A DNA stretch of 47,447 bases from Anaerolineae bacterium (GTDB lineage Bacteria; Chloroflexota; Anaerolineae; Aggregatilineales; Phototrophicaceae), in the NCBI GenBank assembly GCA_022843385.1, contig JALHNT010000055.1, positions 1 to 47,447 on the forward strand. The letters are read 5' to 3'. The notes under the pieces are model-generated. The model worked only from the letters and a program-made list of their open reading frames with translations, made no database searches and was not told where the DNA came from. Position numbers and translations under genes: made by a program. Below are positions 17,514 through 25,510 of the stretch, one piece after another (position 1 is the stretch's first letter; each line of letters opens with the position of its first letter).

Positions 17514-18047
17514 ATGCGTGAATGGGGACGCTTCGGCGCGACGCTCGCCATCTGGCTGACGGTTGCCATCAGCCTGAATAATCTGATTGAACGCTTCACC
17601 CGCGTGCAAGCCGACTTCACCGGCATCTGGCCGAATATCAACTACAACTACCCAACGGATATGGTGAGCCAGGAGCAGTGGCAGCAGTGGCAGACCCTCA
17701 TCAGCCAGACCGAGGCTAATGCCCAGGCCATCATGGGTCAGGTGACGGCTTCGATGAACGCGCAGCTCTCGGCCAACATGGGGCCGCTGCTGTTGCTGTC
17801 GTTGGCGCTCATCATCGCGGCCACCATCAGCACCGCCTTCATCTGGCGCGTCCGGGCGGCTGAAGCCGAGACCGAGTCCCGCGCCGCTTCGGAAAAAAGC
17901 AAACGCAGCCCGCGTGTCGATCAACTGATGCGTTCGCTCAGTGAGGCTGAATGGCAGGAATTGCGCTACCGCCTGACCGAAACCGATGGCGAACTGACGA
18001 TGCAGGACGAGTGGGCGCAGGCAGCCCAGCAGCAGCGCCAGCGCTGA
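17514..18047 (+). CDS. Membrane protein, tandem paralog 3 with extracytoplasmic insert
   Basis: 177 residues with an AGGAG ribosome binding site. The first helix (about 8-24) is followed by roughly 60 polar residues rich in Trp, Gln and Asn, presumably outside the cell. A second helix lies at about 90-111. The shared tail then follows: A-A-S-E-K-S-K-R-S-P-R-V-D-Q-L-M-R-S-L-S, E-W-Q-E-L-R-Y-R-L and D-G-E-L-T. It is a longer member of the same family, with the loop between the helices expanded. It ends four bases before the convergent gene at 18052. Confidence 0.8.
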   Translation: MREWGRFGATLAIWLTVAISLNNLIERFTRVQADFTGIWPNINYNYPTDMVSQEQWQQWQTLISQTEANAQAIMGQVTASMNAQLSANMGPLLLLSLALIIAATISTAFIWRVRAAEAETESRAASEKSKRSPRVDQLMRSLSEAEWQELRYRLTETDGELTMQDEWAQAAQQQRQR

Positions 18048-18051
18048 ACCC

Positions 18052-18654
18052 CTACGGCGACTTCGCTTTCCGCTGCTTCGGCATCCGCGAGCCGATCCAC
18101 CAGCCGCCGACCGCCGCCAACAGGCCACCGGCCACGAGCAGGATCAACTGGCTGGAATCCGGGCTGGTTGCCTCCGGCTGAATGGTGGCCTGTTCACGGG
18201 AGACGGCCAGCGTCGCGGTGGGCGTCCCGGCTAACGGTTCTTCGATGGTCAGCACAATGCCATCCGGCATCCCCATATCGGCGTGATCGGTATTCCCCAG
18301 CGAGGCGCAGATGCGGTAGGTGCCGGGTTCGAGATCGAGGACGGCATCATCCTGGTACACCATCCCGCGCAGTTGATCGTTAACCCACAGATGCCAGTGA
18401 CGCCCGCTTTGAGCATCGACATCGAAGTTGTTGGTCTGAATGCTGACGGTGATGGTGCCGCCATAGATGGTGGCATCCGCCGCCGGTTGAACGATCCGCA
18501 GCGTCGGCGCATCCGGGCCGCTGGGCATCGGGCGATTGGTCGGCAGCAGGCGGACGCATTCGGCCAGCGTGTTCTCGCCGGGAGCCGGAGTCGATTGTGC
18601 CAGCGCCACGCCGGGCAGCAATAGCAACAGAAGGATCAAGAGACGTAAACCCAT
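18052..18654 (-). CDS. Secreted C-terminally anchored protein of unknown function
   Basis: 200 residues from the ATG at 18654, which has GAGG eight bases upstream. An ATG two codons earlier lies too close to that site. A signal peptide ends at about residue 20 (A-L-A-Q). A single domain covers about 45-140 and contains R-H-W-H-L-W-V-N, L-E-P-G-T-Y-R-I-C-A-S-L-G-N-T-D-H-A-D-M-G and D-G-I-V-L-T-I. This pattern is reminiscent of secreted beta-sandwich domains that read like copper-site or DUF4399 proteins (H-x-H, N-x-D-H). A Thr/Pro/Ala linker, a C-terminal membrane helix (about 168-188) and a Lys/Arg-rich tail anchor it. Metal binding through the His residues is possible but not shown. Confidence 0.6.
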   Translation of the reverse strand: MGLRLLILLLLLLPGVALAQSTPAPGENTLAECVRLLPTNRPMPSGPDAPTLRIVQPAADATIYGGTITVSIQTNNFDVDAQSGRHWHLWVNDQLRGMVYQDDAVLDLEPGTYRICASLGNTDHADMGMPDGIVLTIEEPLAGTPTATLAVSREQATIQPEATSPDSSQLILLVAGGLLAAVGGWWIGSRMPKQRKAKSP

Positions 18655-18738
18655 AGGCATATCCTCACCGGTTCATTCTATTGTATAGTGTACGCGCCGG
18701 TGATCGATTCGTCGCGGGAGAATTGTAAACGGAGGCTT

Positions 18739-20280
18739 ATGTTGGCTTCAGCAACACGCGGAATCGGATTGTGCATCCTCATCTTGTGGCTCATAACTGG
18801 ATGCTCCCCAAATGAAGGACAATTGAGCGCAACTGCCACCCGTGAGGCAGAGGAATTTCAGTACGCAGTGGATCGGGCAGTTGATGCAACGGCTGCGGCT
18901 GACCGCGTCAACATGCCCATCACCCTGGCACCGGAATATAGAACAGCGTTTCCCTACCCCGCCATCACGCTGGGATGGAAGTGGTTGCGACCACTCCAAG
19001 CGAATGAAGCGTTTGATATCCGACTGGGAAAGGATAAAGAAAAACGCCTGAGCATCGGGCAGACCCAGGAGACTTCGATCAATGTGTATCACTGGCTGCG
19101 CTATCTCGACCCCGGTGAATACACCTGGACGGTACAGGTCGTCACCCTCGGATCAGATGGTCGCATTCGAGAAACGATCAGTCTGGAGTCGTATCCAGAC
19201 AAGTTCATCGTCATCCAACCTGCTGAAGCGCCGACACCTTCATTTGATACACAAGATACCGGCTTCACCTATTTTGCATATATTCCAGCCAACACCGGGA
19301 ACTTCAACCCGATAACAGCCATCACCTTTTCGCCCGACGACATGCTGTATATCCTAACGCTCGCCGGTGACATTTTTCGTGTCTCTCTATCAAGCAATGA
19401 CGAGAAAAACATCCGTGATGCTGAACTGGTATATCACAACAAAACCCACGAACTGACGAGAGCTGAAGGGCTGGCTTTCTTTGGGGGTGTGCTCTATGTG
19501 GCTGATATGGGTCGAATCCGCACCTTTACCGACGAGGACGGTGATGGAAAAGCAGAAACCTGGATAACGATTGCCGAAAATTTTCTGGATGATTCGCCGG
19601 ATAGGTATTCGAATAAAGCCATCGCGTTCGGACCGGACGGCAAACTCTACGTTGGGATTAGCGCTCGTACCGATCATGGCCCGGTCACACAGCCACAGGA
19701 AGCGGCGATTCTGCGGCTCAATCCGGATGGGACTGGCAGCGAAGTCTATGCGACTGGACTGCGAAGCGTCAGCGATCTGGCCTTCACAACGGATGGCGAT
19801 TTGTTCGCGCTGGATAACGCACCCTATCAGCTTGACGCACAGCTCCGCTACCTGCCCAGCGGTGAATTGAATCACATCCAGCAGGGGAAGTTCTATGGTT
19901 TCCCCGATGTGTTCGGTGATCTCATCAGCCGGGAATTCATGGGTGATAGCCGCATAGGTGAAGCGCCCGTGACCACCTTCATCAGCAGTCAGACAGCTAA
20001 TGGATTAGCCTTTCGTCCAGGGCCGGATGCTCTTCGCAATCAATTGATTGTCGCTCTTGAGGGACTTGCCCCTGAGTACTATTTCCGCACCGTTCGCAGC
20101 GATCATATGGTTGTCTCGGTTGATCTGCGGCAAACAGCCGATGGCAGCTTTGCTGGGGACTGGCAGCCTGTTCTTACCTTCAGCAATCCATCCGGTTACA
20201 CTCAACCTATTGATGTGGCGATTGGTCCGGATGGTTTGATTTATGTCGCCACAACCGGCATCATCCTGCAACTGAAGTAG
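18739..20280 (+). CDS. Lipoprotein beta-propeller, glucose/sorbosone dehydrogenase-like
   Basis: 513 residues from the ATG at 18739, with CGGAGG just upstream. The open frame begins 17 codons earlier without a ribosome site. A lipobox (L-I-T-G-C) ends the signal sequence at about residue 23, so the protein should be a surface lipoprotein. Residues about 60-165 form a beta-sandwich-like region. From about 190 come propeller blades of the sorbosone/soluble glucose dehydrogenase type: I-T-F-S-P-D-D-M-L-Y-I, G-L-A-F-F-G-G-V-L-Y-V-A-D, I-A-F-G-P-D-G-K-L-Y-V-G-I, F-G-P/I-G-P-D-G-L-I-Y-V. Catalytic and PQQ residues were not verified, so it may be non-enzymatic. Codon use looks more AT-rich than its neighbours. 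Its TAG stop is the first base triplet of the adjoining MITE-like element. Confidence 0.8.
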   Translation: MLASATRGIGLCILILWLITGCSPNEGQLSATATREAEEFQYAVDRAVDATAAADRVNMPITLAPEYRTAFPYPAITLGWKWLRPLQANEAFDIRLGKDKEKRLSIGQTQETSINVYHWLRYLDPGEYTWTVQVVTLGSDGRIRETISLESYPDKFIVIQPAEAPTPSFDTQDTGFTYFAYIPANTGNFNPITAITFSPDDMLYILTLAGDIFRVSLSSNDEKNIRDAELVYHNKTHELTRAEGLAFFGGVLYVADMGRIRTFTDEDGDGKAETWITIAENFLDDSPDRYSNKAIAFGPDGKLYVGISARTDHGPVTQPQEAAILRLNPDGTGSEVYATGLRSVSDLAFTTDGDLFALDNAPYQLDAQLRYLPSGELNHIQQGKFYGFPDVFGDLISREFMGDSRIGEAPVTTFISSQTANGLAFRPGPDALRNQLIVALEGLAPEYYFRTVRSDHMVVSVDLRQTADGSFAGDWQPVLTFSNPSGYTQPIDVAIGPDGLIYVATTGIILQLK

Positions 20281-20435
20281 AGCGTGTTATGAACTTCGCT
20301 CTTGTAATGCCCTCACCCCAAACCCCTCTCCCACGGGGCGAGGGGCTTCCAAACGAGATGCTCCCGACGGCTCCCCTTCTCCCAGTGGGAGAAGGGGCAG
20401 GGGGATGAGGGCTAAAAAGTACGTAATAGGCTCTA
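20278..20435 (+). mobile_element. MITE-like element A, 158 bp, flanked by TA
   Basis: The left end is TA-gagcgtgttatgaactt and the right end aagtacgtaataggctc-TA. The ends are imperfect terminal inverted repeats of about 17 bases, bounded by a TA duplication. Inside are two hairpin blocks facing each other: ccctcaccccaaacccc with tctcccacggggcgagggg, then ccccttctcccagtgggagaagggg and a final gatgaggg. Element B at 32675-32832 is an inverted diverged copy. TA target duplication is typical of IS630/Tc1-mariner elements. The element fills the entire space between two convergent stop codons. Confidence 0.75.
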
Positions 20436-20437
20436 GC

Positions 20438-21223
20438 CTACGGTTCCTGATCCACTCGCCCCAGCCATTGCGACGCAACCAGGGCGATGAGCGCCAGCCC
20501 GACCAGCAGCAGACCGGTCCAGATGGCGGCGTCGATGTCGCGCTCGATGATGTTGTAGATCAGCAGCGGCATGGTCTGGGTGCGGCCTTGCAGACTGCCG
20601 GCGAAGAGGATGGTCGCGCCGAATTCGCCCAGCGCCCGCGCCCAGCACAGGATCAGTCCGGCAGCCAGCGCCCGACGGGTCAGCGGCAGCGTCACCCACC
20701 AGAACAGCGTCCACCCACCCGCGCCATCCACCCGCGCCGCGTCTTCGATTTCCGGCGGGACACCCTGTAAGCCGACCTGCGCCGCCCGAATGTAGAGCGG
20801 AGCCGCCACGAACATCTGCGCCAGCACGACAGCCGCCGTCGTAAAGGGCAGGCTGATGTCAAGCGCATTCAGGGGTGGCCCCAGCAGCCCGCGCCGTCCG
20901 AAGGTCACCAGCAGGGCTAACCCCGCCACCGCCGGCGGCAGGACAATCGGCAGTTCGACCAGCACATTCAGCCAGCGCCGACCGGGAAAACGTCCCCGCG
21001 CCAGTCCATAGGCCAGCGCCGTGCCAAAGATGGCCGTCAGCAGGGTGCAGATGGCGGTGGTGAAGAAGCTCAGGCGGATGGCCTCCGGGATGAGCGAACC
21101 GGGAGCGCTGTTCCACGCCTGGTTATCGACAACCCGCAGCAGCAGCGCCAGCAGCGGGATCAGCAGAAAGCCCAGCATCAACCCGCCCGCGCCACCGACC
21201 AACCATCGTCCCCAGCGTGACAT
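20438..21223 (-). CDS. modB: Molybdate ABC transporter permease ModB
   Basis: 261 residues with about six membrane helices. The EAA loop that contacts the ATPase is visible as E-D-A-A-R-V-D-G-A-G-G-W-T-L-F-W-W-V-T-L-P. The family's conserved A-L-G-E-F-G-A-T-I-L-F-A-G block and T-Q-T-M-P-L-L-I-Y-N follow. It forms the membrane channel for molybdate import. It starts three bases after the modA stop, so it is co-transcribed with modA. The ATPase gene modC, usually next, is absent here: the gene ends two bases from MITE-like element A and is followed by a convergent gene. Confidence 0.92.
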   Translation of the reverse strand: MSRWGRWLVGGAGGLMLGFLLIPLLALLLRVVDNQAWNSAPGSLIPEAIRLSFFTTAICTLLTAIFGTALAYGLARGRFPGRRWLNVLVELPIVLPPAVAGLALLVTFGRRGLLGPPLNALDISLPFTTAAVVLAQMFVAAPLYIRAAQVGLQGVPPEIEDAARVDGAGGWTLFWWVTLPLTRRALAAGLILCWARALGEFGATILFAGSLQGRTQTMPLLIYNIIERDIDAAIWTGLLLVGLALIALVASQWLGRVDQEP

Positions 21224-21226
21224 GGT

Positions 21227-22039
21227 TCAGCGCCGACCGCTGTGACAGGACGACCGGGGAGCCGCCACAAAATTCCATTTGACGAGAATATCCTGACCCG
21301 CAGCCGACAGGACATAATCGACAAAGGCCTGCGCCAGCGCCGCATCTGCCGGGTTATCCGTCACGGCAATCGGATAGGCCGCGATGGTGTTGTAGGCATC
21401 TGGCACCGGAATAGTCAGTACCTCGGCCTGAAGATCGGGCGTGACATCGGAGATATAAACGACACCGGCATCAGCCTCGCCCAGCGCGACTTTGGCCGCC
21501 ACCTGCCGCACATTCTCCTCTTCGGAAACGATGTTCGCCAGCACGGCTGCCCGATAGGCTTCGCCGTAGCCTGGCTCCAGCGCCAGCCGCTCCAGCATGG
21601 CGTTGGTATATTCGCGCACCGGCACATCCGGCCCGGCCACCACCAGCTTCAGCCCCGGCTGCGCCAGATCGGCCAGCGATTGCACCTGGGCTGGATTATC
21701 GACCGGCACGATGACCACCAGCCGGTTGCGGGCGAAGGTGCGCGGCTGACCGCTGATGCGTCCGGCATCCTGCGCCGCCTGCATCTGACGAGCATTGGCG
21801 CTGGCGAACACATCCGCCGGCGCACCCTCGCTCAACTGGGCCGCCAGAGTCGATGAGCTGCCGAAGTTGAAGATCACCTCCACCCCTGGGTGAGATTCCT
21901 CAAAAGCTGCGCCGATTTCCTCAAAAGCATCGGTCAGCGAGGCAGCGGCGAAAACGGTGAGCGTGCGGCTGTCCTGCGCCTGTGCACGCGCGGCAGTCAC
22001 GATCAGCAGCATGAATATGAACAGCAGACGGCGAACCAT
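21227..22039 (-). CDS. modA: Molybdate-binding protein ModA
   Basis: 270 residues with an AAGGAG ribosome site. A signal peptide (about 1-20, A-R-A-Q-A) precedes T-V-F-A-A-A-S-L-T-D-A-F, the typical oxyanion-binding start. The rest matches periplasmic molybdate-binding proteins: F-N-F-G-S-S-S-T-L-A-A-Q-L-S-E-G-A-P-A-D-V-F-A-S-A, G-E-A-D-A-G-V-V-Y, and F-V-D-Y-V-L-S-A-A-G-Q. It delivers molybdate to ModB. The C-terminus is about ten residues longer than usual and basic (R-S-S-C-H-S-G-R-R). No lipobox is visible, so it is either free or held by an uncleaved signal helix. Confidence 0.92.
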   Translation of the reverse strand: MVRRLLFIFMLLIVTAARAQAQDSRTLTVFAAASLTDAFEEIGAAFEESHPGVEVIFNFGSSSTLAAQLSEGAPADVFASANARQMQAAQDAGRISGQPRTFARNRLVVIVPVDNPAQVQSLADLAQPGLKLVVAGPDVPVREYTNAMLERLALEPGYGEAYRAAVLANIVSEEENVRQVAAKVALGEADAGVVYISDVTPDLQAEVLTIPVPDAYNTIAAYPIAVTDNPADAALAQAFVDYVLSAAGQDILVKWNFVAAPRSSCHSGRR

Positions 22040-22134
22040 CCGTCAGTCTCCTTCACCAAACCATCGCCTATATCCTGTTACTATAGCGTGGAATGCGGGG
22101 GAGCGTTATGGTGGGATAATCAGGAATACCATCA

Positions 22135-23145
22135 TCACGAATGGGCTTCGGCGCGTTCCAGGTCGCGGGCGCGGGTGAGTGTGTTCAAGCCCAACCCCTG
22201 TCGAATGAGGAAGAAGAAGCCGAGCAGCGTCACCGGCAGCCAGATGACGATATGCACCACGATGGCATAAGCGCCGGCCTGACTCTGACCGATGCCGACC
22301 GCCACCAGCACCGCTGAGACGAAGAACTCGTACACGCCGAACTGACCGGGTGAGGCCGGGATCAGCCCCGCCAGATTGACGACACCGACCACCAGCAGCA
22401 TGACCGGATAGCTGACACCCAGATCGAAAGCGAACGACACCATCCAGTAGACGCTGGCTTCCAGCATCCAACTGACGTAGGAGCTGATGATGGCACCGGC
22501 CAGGTCGGCTGGACTACGCAGCCCTTCCAAACCGCGAATGACCTCTTCCGCCAGATGATCGACCAGCTTACGCAGCCGGCCCGGCAGGAATCGATCAAAC
22601 AGACGCACCAACCGGCGCAGCCAGTCCGGTCGTGCGGCCATCAGGAAGAAGACCGTCACAGCCACCAGGAAGATCGGCGCGGCAAAGGTCGCCACCCGTC
22701 GTACTTCGGGCGAGGCAACATCGACGAACAGCAGGGCGACCAGGATGAAGGTCAGCATCACCAGACCGTCAAAGACGCGCTCGACAATAGCGGTGGTCGC
22801 CGCCTGCGCCACCGGCACCTGATGATTGCGCTGGAGCAGCAGCACGCGCAGCACTTCGCCGCTGCGGAAGGGGTAGACGTTGTTGCCCATATAGCCGATG
22901 CAGACCAGGGGAAACATGCCGCTGAGAGGGATCGATTTGATCGAACGCAGCAGGAAACGCCAGCGCAGCGAAATGACCGCCACCGCGGTGAAATACCAGG
23001 CGGCACCGAGGATCAGCCACAGCGGATTGAGCGACTGAATCTCGCCCCAGAAGGCTTCAGGGTTCAGATTGCGGAAGGCGAAGTAGAAGAATATCAGGCT
23101 GATCGCAATGCTGAGTCCGACCACCAGCCACTTGTTAACCTTCAT
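22135..23145 (-). CDS. Lysylphosphatidylglycerol synthase TM region / UPF0104 family protein
   Basis: 336 residues from the ATG at 23145, with AGGTGG just upstream. The in-frame GTG two codons earlier is less likely. There are about eight membrane helices. Family marks include L-R-W-R-F-L-L, G-Y-M-G-N-N-V-Y-P-F-R-S-G-E-V-L-R and A-T-T-A-I-V-E-R-V-F-D-G-L, and a G-x-I-P-A-S-P-G-Q-F-G-V-Y-E near the end. These belong to the membrane domain shared by MprF, AglD and UPF0104 proteins. Stand-alone members are thought to flip or transfer lipid-linked groups, and no soluble aminoacyl domain is attached. The substrate is unknown. Confidence 0.88.
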   Translation of the reverse strand: MKVNKWLVVGLSIAISLIFFYFAFRNLNPEAFWGEIQSLNPLWLILGAAWYFTAVAVISLRWRFLLRSIKSIPLSGMFPLVCIGYMGNNVYPFRSGEVLRVLLLQRNHQVPVAQAATTAIVERVFDGLVMLTFILVALLFVDVASPEVRRVATFAAPIFLVAVTVFFLMAARPDWLRRLVRLFDRFLPGRLRKLVDHLAEEVIRGLEGLRSPADLAGAIISSYVSWMLEASVYWMVSFAFDLGVSYPVMLLVVGVVNLAGLIPASPGQFGVYEFFVSAVLVAVGIGQSQAGAYAIVVHIVIWLPVTLLGFFFLIRQGLGLNTLTRARDLERAEAHS

Positions 23146-23246
23146 AACCACCTGTCATCTGCCGGGCATTCGCGGCCCAGTGTCCATACCTTTATACACT
23201 GATTGTAGCAGTGAACCCCCAGCAGATGTAGCGTGAGGCTGATGGC

Positions 23247-23708
23247 TCAGGCTCCAAAAGCGCGGCGAACTGCCGGGCGGGTAAGATACCACAGCGACAG
23301 CCCGCTGGTACTCGCCAACCCCAGAGCAAGGAGCAGCAGCATGATGAGGTCTTCATCCGGGCTGCCATAGCTGAACCACAGCGGAGGCAGCGATAGCAGG
23401 CTCATCATCACCATCAGACTGGAGAGGACGACCGCGCCGCGCCGCGCCCCCGGCAGTCCATTCCACAATCCACGCGCGCACTGGATGGTCCAGCTCCCCA
23501 GCGCCAGACTGCTGCCAGCGAGAATGACCAGCACCAGCACGCCCGTCAGGAAAATCGAGTCGCGGCTCGCCATCTGGAGCGCCGACGGGACGGCTGCTGT
23601 GAGCAGCACAATGCCGCCGAATACGAAGCCGAGGCCGAGCAGCAAATAATAACCAGCGATCATCAGAACCCCATCGGGGCGGTTGGGTGACGTGTTGCTT
23701 ATGTTCAT
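23247..23708 (-). CDS. Four-helix membrane protein of unknown function
   Basis: 153 residues with predicted membrane helices at about 15-38, 52-72, 90-108 and 120-140. A short hydrophilic N-terminus and a basic C-terminus (R-P-A-V-R-R-A-F) give an in-in topology under the positive-inside rule. No family is recognised. The ribosome site is weak. It lies upstream of the flippase-like gene on the same strand with a 101-base gap, so co-transcription is possible. Confidence 0.65.
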   Translation of the reverse strand: MNISNTSPNRPDGVLMIAGYYLLLGLGFVFGGIVLLTAAVPSALQMASRDSIFLTGVLVLVILAGSSLALGSWTIQCARGLWNGLPGARRGAVVLSSLMVMMSLLSLPPLWFSYGSPDEDLIMLLLLALGLASTSGLSLWYLTRPAVRRAFGA

Positions 23709-23863
23709 GGTGTCGTCTTTATCTCATCACTTTCACGATGCCTTCAGTGTAACCGTGAGCGGCATCGGACGGGAGCAGCGGAGGATGGAAAAGCGACTCC
23801 ATCTTTGGTCGGAACGGGCCGGTTTTCTCTCTCATCCCTCACTCATAGTGGTCTAACCTCGTC

Positions 23864-23892
23864 TTTACACAATCGGGATAATTTCATAGATA
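23864..23892 (+). promoter_or_regulatory. Candidate promoter of the structured RNA
   Basis: TTTACA at 23864-23869 stands 17 bases from TAGATA at 23887-23892. An alternative -10, GATAAT, lies at 23877-23882 but with a poor -35. Either would start transcription at 23889-23900, just before the first stem. Confidence 0.4.
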
Positions 23893-24054
23893 AGCAAATC
23901 TGGAAGTTGGGTTGTGCTCATTCCTCCGAAGTGGTGCGAGTTGTGAAACCAGATTTGCGGGCAAGTCGGGATTTGGCGATGGCGTCACCGGTCCCTAAAC
24001 AAGCCCTTCCCTTTGCAAACCACCCGGTTGTGCCCCCCTCACACCGGGTGGTTT
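23889..24054 (+). ncRNA. Candidate structured non-coding RNA of about 160 nt
   Basis: Three successive helices are visible. The first is a perfect ten-base stem gcaaatctgg (23894-23903) with ccagatttgc (23949-23958), enclosing a partly paired 45-base arm. The second is a stacked stem: gggc/gccc (23959-23962 with 24003-24006), ggga/tccc, and tggcg/cgtca with loop atgg. The third is a terminator-like hairpin, 24017-24054. A promoter-like sequence lies directly upstream. I do not recognise it as 6S, SRP, tmRNA, RNase P or a known riboswitch, and the key motifs of those RNAs are missing. A role as a leader of the downstream IS607 remnant is possible. Confidence 0.45.
24017..24054 (+). terminator. 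Strong terminator-like hairpin
   Basis: The stem aaaccacccgg..tgtg pairs with caca..ccgggtggttt (one unpaired base) around a ccccct loop. It is among the strongest hairpins in the window. The A/T base pairs at the foot give a short gtttgt tail on the plus strand. Confidence 0.55.
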
Positions 24055-24116
24055 GTCGTATAGCGCCAGCGCGCCTATACTATCTGGCAGCAATTGGACA
24101 GTATCCGACGAGGAGA

Positions 24117-24144
24117 TTGACTCTATCGATTGGTTTTATATACC
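24117..24144 (+). promoter_or_regulatory. Candidate promoter of the tnpA remnant
   Basis: TTGACT at 24117-24122 and TATACC at 24139-24144, spaced by 16 bases. The predicted start is only about ten bases before the ATG at 24160, leaving almost no leader. Confidence 0.35.
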
Positions 24145-24159
24145 CATCTGTGTTAGAAA

Positions 24160-24444
24160 ATGGATATGTATACACTCGGTGAGTTTGCAAAGAAAACACG
24201 GGTCACTGTCCACACGTTGCAGTGGTGGGATCGGGAGGGTCGGCTAATTGCCAGGCGTACCCACACCAACCGTCGCTATTACACCGATGACGATGTGCAG
24301 CGGGTATTGGGGCAAGTGACTGAGGTGCGAAAAGAGGCAATCATGTACTGCCGTCTCGATGGACTGCGTAACTATGGCAAGGCGCTGAAGAAAGCATTCG
24401 CAGATGATCCGCAGCCACCGGATACGGCTGAACCCAACGCCTGA
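24160..24444 (+). pseudogene. Truncated IS607-family serine recombinase (tnpA remnant)
   Basis: 94 residues. Residues 1-48 are the MerR-like DNA-binding head of IS607 TnpA (Y-T-L-G-E-F-A-K-K-T-R-V-T-V-H-T-L-Q-W-W-D, then R-R-Y-Y-T-D-D-D-V). The recombinase part should begin with a Y-C-R/Y-A-R-V-S motif, and here M-Y-C-R-L is present but the sequence then changes to unrelated residues and stops. Intact proteins have about 190-220 residues, so most of the catalytic domain is deleted. The last 41 bases overlap tnpB in another frame. The surviving head could still bind DNA, as a possible repressor of the element. Confidence 0.75.
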
Positions 24445-25510
24445 ACAGGCCAACTACTTCGCCCGCGCCGCTGGCACGCGCCGCTTTGTCTTCAACTGGG
24501 GGCTGGCGGAGTGGAAGCGGCAGCACGAGGCGGGAGAGAAACCGTCTGCGCTGGCGCTGAAGAAACAGTTTAATGCGATAAAGGAAGAGCAGTTTCCCTG
24601 GGTGTACGAAGTGACCAAGTGCGCGGTGGAAGGGGCGTTCATCGATTTGGCAAATGCTTTCAAGTCCTTCTTTGAAGGCAGAAAGGCAGGACGCAAGGTC
24701 GGTTTTCCGAAGTTCAAGGCGAAGAAACGCAGCCGCGAAGGGTTCTACGTGGCGAACGACAAATTCGACGTGTCCGGGCATTGGATGAAGCTGCCACACA
24801 TCGGCCTGGTTAACATGACCGAAAAGCTGCGGTTTCACGGTAAAATCCTGTCGGCGCGTTTTACGGAGCAGGCGGGTTGGTGGTTCGTGAGTATTGCCGT
24901 AGAGATGCCAGACCCACTATGTGTCCAACAACCAGGGCGGGTAGGCATCGACCTGGGCATTTATCATCTGGCAGCGTTGAGCGATGGGAGCGTGCTTGAG
25001 AACCAAAAGCCGCTGCGCGATCTGCTTCACACCGTCAGACGACTGAACCGTTCGGTGAGCCGCAAACAGAAAGACAGCAGAAACCGTGAAAAAGCCCGCT
25101 TGAAGCTGTCTCGCTTGCACTACCGTATCGCTTGCATCCGCGAGGACTACTTGCACAAAGTCACCACGCTGCTGGCCGAGCAGTACGGCTTCATCGGTGT
25201 GGAAAGCTTGAACGTCAAAGGCATGATGAAAAACCGTGCCCTGGCACAGGCATTAGGCGATGCGGCCTTTGGCACATTCAACCGCTTTCTGTCCACGAAG
25301 GTCGAGGCGCGAATAGGGAAAGTGCAGGCAGTGGGAAGGTTCTACCCATCGAGCAAGACCTGCTCGTGCTGCGGACAGGTTAAGGCTGAACTGACACTGG
25401 CTGAACGGGAGTTCGTCTGTGACACCTGTGGTTTCACCCTAGATCGCGATGTGAACGCGGCGATCAACATTCTGAACGAAGCGTTAAGGCTGAGTGCTAG
25501 CAGTCCGTAA
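24404..25510 (+). CDS. tnpB: TnpB RNA-guided nuclease of an IS607/IS605-type element
   Basis: 368 residues, full length for the family. The head H-R-I-R-L-N-P-T-P-E-Q and F-N-W-G-L-A-E-W are typical. RuvC-I is G-I-D-L-G-I-Y, RuvC-II is I-G-V-E-S-L-N-V-K-G-M, a zinc ribbon follows (C-S-C-C-G then C-D-T-C-G), and RuvC-III is D-R-D-V-N-A-A-I-N-I. The three acidic residues and four cysteines are all present, so it should be catalytically competent. TnpB proteins cut DNA guided by an RNA made from the element's right end. It overlaps the tnpA remnant by 41 bases. Confidence 0.92.
   Translation: MIRSHRIRLNPTPEQANYFARAAGTRRFVFNWGLAEWKRQHEAGEKPSALALKKQFNAIKEEQFPWVYEVTKCAVEGAFIDLANAFKSFFEGRKAGRKVGFPKFKAKKRSREGFYVANDKFDVSGHWMKLPHIGLVNMTEKLRFHGKILSARFTEQAGWWFVSIAVEMPDPLCVQQPGRVGIDLGIYHLAALSDGSVLENQKPLRDLLHTVRRLNRSVSRKQKDSRNREKARLKLSRLHYRIACIREDYLHKVTTLLAEQYGFIGVESLNVKGMMKNRALAQALGDAAFGTFNRFLSTKVEARIGKVQAVGRFYPSSKTCSCCGQVKAELTLAEREFVCDTCGFTLDRDVNAAINILNEALRLSASSP

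Larger units (their letters stand above)
23709..24159. other. Intergenic region holding a candidate structured RNA
   Basis: About 450 bases between two divergent genes. No coding frame is convincing. The middle part (23889-24054) folds into three consecutive stems and is listed as a candidate RNA. Bases 24060-24159 contain the promoter-like sequence for the tnpA remnant. Confidence 0.5.

Noticed and set aside
23889..24054. 6S RNA, SRP RNA or a known riboswitch.
   Set aside because: The conserved GGAA/GNAR loop of SRP RNA, the long central bubble of 6S RNA and the signature strings of common riboswitches are missing.
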